A DNA stretch of 5,643 nt from the NCBI GenBank assembly GCA_003535305.1, contig DOHL01000104.1:1-5643 (forward strand), written 5' to 3'. Positions within the stretch are counted from its first letter, which is position 1. Every line of letters starts with the position of its first letter. Of this stretch, positions 1 to 5,616 are shown piece after piece. Source of the stretch: Candidatus Acetothermia bacterium (lineage in GTDB: Bacteria > Bipolaricaulota > Bipolaricaulia > UBA7950). Position numbers and translations under genes: made by a program. A model generated the notes under the pieces. That model saw nothing but the letters and a program-made list of their open reading frames with translations. It was not told where the DNA came from and made no database searches.

Positions 1-1
1 A

Positions 2-793
2 GACCAGCGGATACTGCGGCTGATTTGGAAGTGGTTGAAGGCCGGGGTATCGGAAGACGGGCAGTGGTCGAGCACAGTGGTAGGAACGCCACAGGGTGCA
101 ACAATTTCGCTGTTGTTGGCGAATATTTATTTGCACTACGTGCTGGATCTGTGGGTAGCGGCGTGGCGGAAGCGTCATGCCCGTGGCGAGGTATACATCG
201 TGCGATACGCCGATGATTTCGTGATGGGGTTTCAGCATCGGGAGGATGCAGAAAAGTTTCTCTATCTGTTAGAGGAACGGATGCAGAAATTCGGACTGGA
301 GCTTAATGCGGAGAAGACTCGCCTGCTGGAGTTCGGCCGTTTTGCCAGGCAGAATCGGGCGAAACGGGGCGAGGGGAAACCGGAGACGTTTGAGTTTCTT
401 GGGTTCACCCACATCTGCGCCCGCCGTCGCAAGGACGGAGGTTTTATTGTGCAGAGGAAGACCATCGCCAAACGGCTGCGGATGAAAGTCAAACAAGTCG
501 CCAAGGAGCTGAAGTGGAGACGGCACACCCCGGTGTCCCAACAGGGCAGGTGGGTTTGCAGTGTCGTGCGTGGGTATTTCAATTACCACGCAGTGCCCGG
601 CAACATCTACGCGCTGGGACGGTTTCGGAAGCTGATTGCCCGTGCATGGTTGCGAGCACTCCGGCGCCGAAGCCAGAAAGGGCGAAGGTTGACCTGGGCA
701 CGAATGCAAAGGCTTCTTGACACGTGGCTGCCGCGGCCGCGGATTCTACACCCATATCCAAATCAACGCCTGCGCGTTGTAGACCTGAGGTAG
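2..793 (+). CDS. ltrA: Group II intron reverse transcriptase/maturase, 5' truncated by window edge
   Basis: Multifunctional protein that helps its intron RNA splice and copies it into DNA during retrohoming. The frame is open from position 2, so the TTG at 35 is internal, not the start; 263 residues are visible. Numbering from the first visible codon, the RT core shows GTPQGATISLLLANIYLH (about 28-45), the catalytic YADD (69-72, bases 206-217) and an FEFLGFTH block (130-137). The thumb/maturase domain X follows, with RGYFNYHAVPGN (190-201) and a basic W..ALRRRSQKG stretch. The protein ends soon after HPYPNQRLRV, and I see no HNH-type endonuclease domain, as in several bacterial intron classes. 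Block 4 usually reads GTPQGxxISPLLAN; here the proline is leucine. No frameshift or internal stop is visible. The gene name is the generic one for this family. Confidence 0.9.
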   Translation, partial: DQRILRLIWKWLKAGVSEDGQWSSTVVGTPQGATISLLLANIYLHYVLDLWVAAWRKRHARGEVYIVRYADDFVMGFQHREDAEKFLYLLEERMQKFGLELNAEKTRLLEFGRFARQNRAKRGEGKPETFEFLGFTHICARRRKDGGFIVQRKTIAKRLRMKVKQVAKELKWRRHTPVSQQGRWVCSVVRGYFNYHAVPGNIYALGRFRKLIARAWLRALRRRSQKGRRLTWARMQRLLDTWLPRPRILHPYPNQRLRVVDLR

Positions 794-827
794 GAGCCGG
801 ATGAGCGTAATTCCTCACGTCCGGATC
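794..827 (+). ncRNA. Group II intron domain V
   Basis: Catalytic hairpin of the intron ribozyme, starting on the base after the maturase stop codon. It has exactly the usual 34 nt. The lower stem pairs 794-801 (GAGCCGGA) with 820-827 (TCCGGATC), a two-base bulge (CG, 818-819) follows, and the upper stem pairs 802-805 (TGAG) with 814-817 (CTCA). The catalytic triad AGC is at 795-797. The triad G796 faces A825 instead of the usual U, leaving a G.A mismatch where a G.U wobble is expected. Identification rests on length, pairing, bulge position and location. Confidence 0.85.
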
Positions 828-830
828 TGT

Positions 831-866
831 GCGGGGGCACCCGGCGACAGGTATCCCTACCGCGAT
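831..866 (+). ncRNA. Group II intron domain VI with candidate branch-point A and 3' splice site
   Basis: The stem pairs GCGG (831-834) with CCGC (860-863) and GGG (835-837) with CCC (855-857). It leaves T858-A859 unpaired on the 3' strand, then continues with a short ACC/GGT stem and a loop. A859 is the expected branch-point adenosine, whose 2'-OH starts splicing. Seven bases separate it from the proposed splice site after 866. The exact exon junction is inferred from spacing and not proven. Confidence 0.7.
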
Positions 867-1167
867 CGGTATTGGGGTCGGGGTAGTATCTTCGGTTAAG
901 GGTCACCACATTTCCCCGGGGGAGGGTCGAGCCGATCTGCAACATTCCACCTGCCGGGTTGGAGACGGTATACTATCAGAGCCAGGAGGCTCCGGTCATG
1001 GCGACCGGACTCACGTAAAAACCCTCCGGAAAACCCGGGGCGGTTCAATAATGTTCAGGCGCTGGGACTAACCGAAAAATCGCTTCTTAAGGAAAGGCAA
1101 AACGCGAGATCACAAATTGCCCGGTAGAGGCCGCGAGGAACGGGAAATGCGAGACACCTATTCCCCT
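867..1167. other. Gene-free stretch between intron end and pmbA 3' end
   Basis: No reading frame here resembles a protein; the open plus-strand frame at 829-1071 begins inside intron domain VI and looks random. The stretch should start as the intron's 3' exon. It contains two abutting hairpins (979-1009), a CCGG-AAAAC-CCGG stem (about 1027-1039) and a CGGTT/AACCG pairing further right. That density of short stems suggests structured RNA or a degraded second intron, but I cannot match it to a family. No clear T-tract terminator for pmbA was seen on the minus strand. Confidence 0.4.
979..1009. repeat. Two abutting hairpins
   Basis: The first is GAGCC-AGGA-GGCTC (979-992). The second is TCCGGTC-ATGGC-GACCGGA (991-1009), a perfect 7-bp stem with a 5-base loop. 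They share bases 991-992, so both cannot form fully at once. They lie roughly 160-190 bases past the stop codon of pmbA and could stabilise the 3' end of the operon transcript, or could be part of a structured RNA from the plus strand. Without a T run they are poor intrinsic terminators. Confidence 0.5.
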
Positions 1168-2478
1168 TTACGCTTTTGTAGTTACACTTACATCGTCGAA
1201 TAATAGAGCAGGATAGGTGCCCATCATTGCCGGATACAGTGTATCTTCAATTGCAATCAGGTTTTTCATCGTTTCATATATATTACCTGCTACCATCGCG
1301 TCTTTTACATATCCCACTATCTCCCCGTTTTCTACGTATAGTCCCGGAGAAAGACCGATCGAAAAATCACCGTTGGGAATATTGCCGCTATGTGCTCCGA
1401 GCGCATTGGCAACGATAACGCCCTTGTCAATCGATCTTATCAGATCTGAAAATGATTTATCGCCCGGTTTTATGTAAAGGTGCGCCAGCGAAGGGATCGG
1501 TTTGGTCGAAATCGCCTCTCCTCCCCACATTGCACTCCTAAAACCATGCCCTGTCGGTTGGACGTTAAGTTTACCAGCGTAATGGAGGTCGTAATAGAAG
1601 TTTTTCAACACGCCGTCTTCCACTACGGGGAAATACCGACCAGGGGTGCCTTCATCATCGAAAGTTCGTGCCCCGGGGAACTGATCATTGAGCGGGTCAT
1701 TATAGATGGTGAGATTGCCGGAAAAGAGCTTCTCTCCAAGTTTATCCGCGATAGGAGACTGGTTTTCATAAATGCTCTTGCCGCTGGCAGCGCTCTGCAA
1801 TCTCCACAGCAAAACATACATCGTCTCGGGCAGAAAGAGTACTTTCATCCTGCCGCTGCCTGGGATTGCTTCCTGCAATGACTTATTATAGGTGCCCAGA
1901 ATAAAGTCTAAATGCTCACCAGGTGTTTGGCTGAACTTCTTGGTGGTCATTACCCTGCTTATAGAGGCATAAGAGCCGGGATACATTATTGCGGGGGAAC
2001 AATAGTAATAAGATGATTTTACAGAAAGATCAAGCCCATTGCTGTTCATCAGGCTTATCTTTTCTATCATCCGCCCGGCATGTATATTCACCTGTCCATC
2101 TGTTTTAGCGGCAAATATCCCGGCAATCCTGTTGCACTCATCTATAATGGTAGTAGTGGTGAGGTTTTCAATCGAGGGATCGTAGGTATATAGTCGAGGT
2201 AAATCATTGGTAAATGGCAGGTTGAATTTGGCATCCACTCCACCTTTGAGAGAAACAAGGGCATTACTCACAAGCTCTTCCTCGTCGATTATGTTTTTAG
2301 TAAATGCAAATCCCAGTTTTTCGTCTTTGATTATCCTGATACTTGTTCCCGATTGTAACTTGCTGTTGATATCTTTGAGTTTTGCATTTTCAAACGAAAT
2401 AGAATCGACTGTCTGCTCAATGGAGTAGATCTCCACCTTATCACTGACTTTACGAGCAATATCAAGTAGTTTTTCCAT
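1168..2478 (-). CDS. pmbA: TldE/PmbA family protein, non-catalytic partner of TldD
   Basis: Cytoplasmic partner of TldD in a protease that cleaves unfolded peptides; in E. coli the pair matures microcin B17 and degrades the CcdA antitoxin. At 436 aa it is close to the family's usual length of about 450. It shows an FDDEGTP motif (residues 273-279), PTGHGFRSA (308-316), and the C-terminal signature GAHSGNIPNGDFS (361-373), then YVENGEIVGYVKDAMVAGN (381-399). It has no HExxxH motif, as expected for the TldE side. The ATG at 2478 was chosen over an in-frame ATG at 2562. It has a strong AGGAGGAG site just upstream, begins with the family-like MEKLLDIARK, and its A is the last base of the tldD stop (TAATG). 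The longer version would add 28 unlikely residues inside tldD. Translation is therefore probably coupled to tldD. Confidence 0.93.
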   Translation of the reverse strand: MEKLLDIARKVSDKVEIYSIEQTVDSISFENAKLKDINSKLQSGTSIRIIKDEKLGFAFTKNIIDEEELVSNALVSLKGGVDAKFNLPFTNDLPRLYTYDPSIENLTTTTIIDECNRIAGIFAAKTDGQVNIHAGRMIEKISLMNSNGLDLSVKSSYYYCSPAIMYPGSYASISRVMTTKKFSQTPGEHLDFILGTYNKSLQEAIPGSGRMKVLFLPETMYVLLWRLQSAASGKSIYENQSPIADKLGEKLFSGNLTIYNDPLNDQFPGARTFDDEGTPGRYFPVVEDGVLKNFYYDLHYAGKLNVQPTGHGFRSAMWGGEAISTKPIPSLAHLYIKPGDKSFSDLIRSIDKGVIVANALGAHSGNIPNGDFSIGLSPGLYVENGEIVGYVKDAMVAGNIYETMKNLIAIEDTLYPAMMGTYPALLFDDVSVTTKA

Positions 2479-3839
2479 TATGCTCCTCCTATAACAACAT
2501 TTCTGACTAAGATATGCGGCCCTCCATGCGAGGAACGAATATTTATCTGTCCTTTGCCACATCCACCGATTTCACACAACACAAGGTCATCTCCTACTGC
2601 GGTAATATCTTTTAGGGTCTTATATAAGTTCCCGGATATATTTATATCACGAATCAGCTCGCCCTGGTTGCCGTTTTTGACTGAATAAGCATACTGGGCG
2701 CCGAAGGTGAAGTTCTCTCCGCTTGTCTGCCCTCCCTTGGAATCTAATATATACAATCCATCTCCAAGCTCAGCGAGCAACTCGTCAAGTGTTTTTGTAC
2801 CGGGCTGAATGAAGATATTCCCCATCCTGATGATGGGGGCAAAGCGATAATCCTCAGCAATACAATGGCCGCTTAGTAGCTCCCTGAAACTGGCTGCTGT
2901 CCTGCGGGAGTGCAGCCTCCCGACAAGAATGCCGTTTTGCAACAACGGGGTCTTCCTCGCTTTAACTCCTTCATCATCGTATTTGTAAAATCCCAGTTGC
3001 CCTGCTACAGTTGGGTCATCGATGATACTGAGAACATCATTCCCCAGTGTTGCTCCTATTCGCATCTTCTCTCTCATCGTGGGGCTATCCTCGATCAGGT
3101 CGGCCTCGGAGAAATGGCCAAATGCCTCATGGGTAAAGAGCCCAGCCATGCTGGGGTTTAATATGACATTATAGACCCCGGCTGCCACTGGTTTTGCCCG
3201 TAAAAGATCGACTGCCAACTCCGCCTTCTGTTCAAATACTTCCTCCCTGTTTCTTAACTTTGCAAATCCTGTGCTGCCACCAACACTTGCTCTTACATTC
3301 TGAAGAAGACTTCCGTCCTTGCTTGTAATCATGCCCCCGATCATTGTGGTGATTAAATCTTCTTTGACTTTACTCCCCTCGGTGCTGAGGAAATATTTTT
3401 CCCGTATCACCTCTTGATACCTGACATTAGTCATGATGATCTCCTTGTGTTGCAAGGGGATGCTATTATAATTTCTGGTCTGTTCGAGTTTCTCATCGAT
3501 CGAGATATTACGCGGGTCCTCGTCGAGTTCGGGAGTAAAGGTATCGTCTACCACCTCTGTCTTGGCAAATTCAACCGGATGTTTGATATTACGGGATATC
3601 AGACAGGCATTCTCACAGGCTCTCTTTACCGCTTGCTCGGCATCGGTAATTCTTGTGAAGGCCACTGAAGCCAGCCCGCCATCCTTTAAGACCCTTAACA
3701 CATATCCATCGGTCGTATCCGAGCCGATTCGACTGAGTTCCTTGCCGTTAAAGACGATCATTGTCTCCTTCATCTTCTCATAACGAATGTCGGCATAATC
3801 GGCATCAATTTTAGTAAGTATTAACCTTAACTCTTCCAA
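2478..3839 (-). CDS. tldD: TldD family zinc metalloprotease, catalytic subunit
   Basis: Catalytic half of the TldD/TldE peptidase (family M103), which admits unfolded peptides to a metal site inside a heterodimer. It has 453 aa, slightly shorter than E. coli TldD (about 481). The zinc motif is HEAFGH, giving H237, E238 and H242; the third ligand is probably C427 in GGCGKGQ near the C-terminus. A DDEG motif lies at 288-291, and ILDSKGGQTSGENFTFGAQ (364-382) is also typical of the family. All key residues are present, so the enzyme should be active. The start is a TTG at 3839, the only normal start after the in-frame TGA at 3857-3855, with an AGGA five bases upstream. The weak start may balance output against pmbA, which has a much stronger site. 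The upstream region is full of inverted repeats, so the promoter is uncertain. Confidence 0.94.
   Translation of the reverse strand: MEELRLILTKIDADYADIRYEKMKETMIVFNGKELSRIGSDTTDGYVLRVLKDGGLASVAFTRITDAEQAVKRACENACLISRNIKHPVEFAKTEVVDDTFTPELDEDPRNISIDEKLEQTRNYNSIPLQHKEIIMTNVRYQEVIREKYFLSTEGSKVKEDLITTMIGGMITSKDGSLLQNVRASVGGSTGFAKLRNREEVFEQKAELAVDLLRAKPVAAGVYNVILNPSMAGLFTHEAFGHFSEADLIEDSPTMREKMRIGATLGNDVLSIIDDPTVAGQLGFYKYDDEGVKARKTPLLQNGILVGRLHSRRTAASFRELLSGHCIAEDYRFAPIIRMGNIFIQPGTKTLDELLAELGDGLYILDSKGGQTSGENFTFGAQYAYSVKNGNQGELIRDINISGNLYKTLKDITAVGDDLVLCEIGGCGKGQINIRSSHGGPHILVRNVVIGGA
2483..2490 (-). promoter_or_regulatory. Shine-Dalgarno site of pmbA
   Basis: Read on the minus strand, AGGAGGAG lies four bases before the ATG at 2478 and inside the last codons of tldD. 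This near-perfect anti-16S match decides the pmbA start, and its position in tldD fits translational coupling of the two subunits. Confidence 0.85.
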
Positions 3840-3848
3840 TGTGTTCCT

Positions 3849-3940
3849 GGTTCCTCAAACTGTGTTAAAGTGTTGAGCGCACCCTTGACCTGGGTCAAGG
3901 GCGCCGAGCTTCCAGGTTGGACAGGTGGCTTTGAGGAACC
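3849..3940. repeat. Nested inverted repeat in the tldD leader
   Basis: A perfect 11-bp outer pair, GGTTCCTCAAA (3849-3859) and TTTGAGGAACC (3930-3940), encloses CTGT/ACAG (3860-3863 and 3921-3924). At the centre is a near-perfect 20-bp palindrome, CCCTTGACC-TG-GGTCAAGGG (3882-3901). The whole 92-bp block could fold into one branched stem. It ends 10 bp from the tldD start, so it would lie in or overlap the leader of any transcript from upstream. It could be a small non-autonomous mobile element, a REP-like unit, or a regulatory structure. I know of no named family that it matches. Confidence 0.7.
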
Positions 3941-3979
3941 GCCTCCTTTCTTTGGTTTTCCATCTGTCCCCTTCCCTCG

Positions 3980-4021
3980 GTAGCGTGGCGGAATCTCGCC
4001 GCCAAAACAAGTCGGGGCTAC
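3980..4021. repeat. REP-like nested hairpin
   Basis: GTAGC (3980-3984) pairs with GCTAC (4017-4021). Just inside it, TGGCGG (3986-3991) pairs with CCGCCA (3999-4004) around a 7-base loop. Bases 4005-4016 form an unpaired arm. This layout resembles dispersed palindromic repeats, but only one copy is in the window. Confidence 0.55.
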
Positions 4022-4060
4022 GCCCTGCATCCCTTCTCCTATAGTCCGGGATGGCTCCTT

Positions 4061-4121
4061 GCTTGCCCTGCACAATTACTGTACAGGGCTTGCCGTGCAC
4101 AATTATTGTGCATGGCTTGCG
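4061..4121. repeat. Tandem 27-bp palindromic repeat, 2.3 copies
   Basis: Units start at 4061, 4088 and 4115 (the last partial), each opening with GCTTGC and spaced exactly 27 bp. Each full unit carries a palindrome. In unit 2 it is perfect: TGCACAAT-T-ATTGTGCA (17 bp, about 4096-4112). In unit 1 CCCTG/CAGGG (4067-4071 and 4085-4089) flanks a matching but imperfect core. Differences between the units keep the symmetry partly compensated (CCCTG with CAGGG; CGTGC with GCATG), which suggests selection for pairing or copying from a hairpin. The array covers the last codons and stop of the reconstructed tnpB and runs past it. It may be the transposon right end or part of its guide RNA scaffold, or an operator-type site. 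Confidence 0.7.
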
Positions 4122-5316
4122 CTGTGAGCGCCGTTCTCCAAAGACCGCCAATAAACCCAATGATGCAACTTCTGCTCGCCGCGTCTTTCTTCCAGCGATT
4201 CTTCGGCTTGCTTCCGCTGCGCGCCTACCGGCATGTCAATAAAGCATAAGGCTCTGCGGCCCAATACGTATAGGCCGCCGCTTCGTGCACCGCAAGATGC
4301 GGATACACCTCTTGATATTTCATTCGCCCGATCACAGACGAAAAAGCAGGATTCACCTGTTTGATAGCTATACCTTGCTGTTTGGCTTCCCTGACGATAG
4401 CTTCAATCAGGCGGTTATGAGTAAAGTTGTTGAAGATACGGTTGAGCTTCCGCCCATGATTTTCGCCACGCTTGAACTTGAGCCATTCGAGGACGAGCCC
4501 TTTGCCTTCCGACCTGGCAAGTCCTACTATCTGATGAGCGATCTGCCCAATCAGCCAATCACGTCGCCCTCTTCGAGCATACTGTAATTCAGGTGTATTG
4601 ATCCAGCCCTTACCAAGTAATTGACCATGCACATTAACTTCAGCCCAAGCTTGTCCCGATGGATTCAGGTCAATACCAATTGCACCTTCTTTAAATCCAA
4701 CGCTCTGAGTGGGAAGCTCGGCATCGAAGGTAATGAACACGCTATAGCGGTCATCCTTGCCACGCTTGACGCGGACGGTGTAACAGGGCTCGGTGTTCAA
4801 ATGGGCGTTTAGCATCGCTCTGAACTTTTCAGGAATCCACAATTGGCAATATTCCCACTGGCGAGTTCCGATCGTGATGCGAAGTTGATAATTATCTTCG
4901 GCGGGCTCAATTCTGAGATTCAGGTTGCCGTTCTTTGACTTATCGCCTCTCGACCAGAATTGATTGGAGCGGATGCGTCGCCATTCTCCATTGGTGATTT
5001 CGCCCTTGCTGCGACACTCGAAGTTCTTTCGCCCGCCCCAGATCAGTTTGCGCGGTGATTCCAACCTGCCTGTTTCGACCAACTTCTCAGCGCCGTCGTA
5101 GGCCGCTTTCGCCCTCATCACTACATCTTTGGCCCACCTGGAATTGAGGTCAAACTTCTGCATCACATCCTTTTCAATGTCCAGAATAGGTATACTATCG
5201 CAGATACGAGCATAAGCGTATCTTGCCCCACTCTCAAAGCGACGAATGATCTCCTCCACTGCTTTGCGCTTTTCGTCATCCAGACGTATCAGGCAGCCTT
5301 AAATCGTCGTCTTCAC
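4103..5316 (-). pseudogene. tnpB: TnpB-family RNA-guided nuclease, broken by a nonsense codon and a frameshift
   Basis: Transposon-encoded RuvC-like protein of the TnpB group, ancestor of Cas12. An intact 344-codon frame (4225-5259, apparent GTG start) is only the middle of the gene. Upstream in the same frame, codons from a GTG at 5316 (AAGGAG ten bases before it) read VKTTI, then TAA (5301-5299), then GCLIRLDDEKRKA. Near 4264-4272 the frame shifts by a net two extra bases or one missing. The continuation, VLGRRALCFI then 44 more residues to a TAA at 4105-4103, is a typical family C-terminus. In 344-frame numbering, RuvC-I is GAIGIDLN (D197), RuvC-II LVLEWL (E258), and the last block NPAFSSVIGRMKYQE then VHEAAAY. 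The four-cysteine zinc finger is absent. The usual final aspartate is not evident, with H325 near its place. Reconstructed length is about 403 aa. A shortened protein could be made from 5259. Confidence 0.85.
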
Positions 5317-5563
5317 CGCGTAGATGCTCCTTGTCTTTCTTGGCCTTGCGCCCCCAGCGCCGCCCATAAAGGCGAGCACTGAAAGAAGTTACAACAGAGA
5401 TCAAATCTTTGACCAACTCCTCATTTTCGTCTTCGGATGCTTTTTTCTCGATGGCTTCAATTCACGCCCCGTGGGATTCACACAGAAGCTCAAGATAGAC
5501 ATACCCGAAACGGGCAAGTCGGTCTTTGTATTCCACAACCCAGCAATTCTCATTATGGGAGTC
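5276..5563 (-). pseudogene. tnpA: IS607-type serine recombinase TnpA, C-terminal remnant with in-frame stop
   Basis: Site-specific serine recombinase that moves IS607 elements. In one frame the minus strand reads CWVVEYKDRLARFGYVYLEL, LCESHGA, a TGA (5464-5462), then IEAIEKKASEDENEELVKDL, ISVVTSFSARLYGRR and a basic tail ending at TGA (5278-5276). The YKDRLARFG block and the DL-SVVTSFSARLYGRR block are hallmarks of IS607 transposases. The TGA stands where the family often has arginine, so it may be a simple CGA-to-TGA change. About 61 codons follow the stop and 33 precede it up to the repeat at 5564. The N-terminal helix-turn-helix and catalytic serine region are missing. The gene overlaps tnpB by 41 bp. 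It cannot encode a working recombinase. Confidence 0.85.
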
Positions 5564-5616
5564 GTAGTAACGACTTCAGTCGTTACAGCTGCGTAACCAG
5601 CGACTAAAGTCACTAC
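5564..5616. repeat. Compound palindromic repeat (REP-like)
   Basis: The left stem is GTAACGACT-TC-AGTCGTTAC (5567-5586), perfect over 9 bp. The right half has GACT-AA-AGTC (5602-5611) within AGCGACTAAAGTCACTACTAC. The centre pairs GTTAC (5582-5586) with GTAAC (5593-5597), and the outer GTAGT (5564-5568) pairs with ACTAC (5612-5616). Two similar units thus face each other. The block sits where the tnpA frame loses its family sequence. This matches the style of dispersed short repeats in some environmental bacteria. The last bases, 5617-5643, show nothing further. Confidence 0.7.

Larger units (their letters stand above)
1..866 (+). mobile_element. Group II intron, 3' portion
   Basis: Retroelement made of a self-splicing ribozyme and its encoded reverse transcriptase/maturase. 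The window begins inside the protein gene, so RNA domains I-III and the 5' splice site lie off the left edge. The right end is seen directly: the ORF stops at 793, a 34-nt domain V hairpin follows at once, and then comes a domain VI stem with an unpaired A at 859. Placing the 3' splice site 7 nt after that A, by analogy with characterised introns, puts the boundary near 866, in a terminal GAT that fits the usual AY ending. It converges on the minus-strand pmbA gene about 300 bp away. Whether it still splices cannot be judged without the 5' half. Confidence 0.85.
4061..5563 (-). mobile_element. Degraded IS607-like element (tnpA fragment plus tnpB)
   Basis: A serine-recombinase tnpA and a tnpB overlap in the same orientation, the normal IS607 arrangement. 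tnpA ends at 5276 and the inferred tnpB start is the GTG at 5316, an overlap of 41 bp. Both genes carry stops or frameshifts, and the tnpA 5' half, including the catalytic serine region, is absent. The upstream end is replaced by a palindromic repeat at 5564. IS607 elements lack obvious terminal inverted repeats, so the true ends are not visible; I set the right end at the tandem repeat array. The element should not move by itself. Confidence 0.75.

Noticed and set aside
35..37. TTG as the start of the reverse transcriptase gene
   Set aside because: The frame is open to the window edge and the upstream codons (DQRILRLIWKW) continue a typical intron RT sequence, so the gene is truncated by the window.
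829..1071. Plus-strand 80-codon frame after the intron
   Set aside because: It starts inside intron domain VI and has no family-like or biased composition.
2479..2562. N-terminal extension of pmbA to the ATG at 2562
   Set aside because: The extra 28 residues lie inside the tldD coding region in another frame and do not resemble the family; the ATG at 2478 has the strong ribosome site.
3885..3890. TTGACC on either strand in the central palindrome as a -35 box
   Set aside because: No convincing -10 hexamer lies 16-18 bp downstream in the tldD direction, so I did not annotate a promoter.
4061..4121. CRISPR array
   Set aside because: The repeats are directly adjacent with no unique spacers, and no Cas genes are present.
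3855..4160. Minus-strand 101-codon frame upstream of tldD
   Set aside because: It reads across the tandem repeats, the hairpins and the shifted tnpB C-terminus; its composition reflects the repeats and not a protein family.
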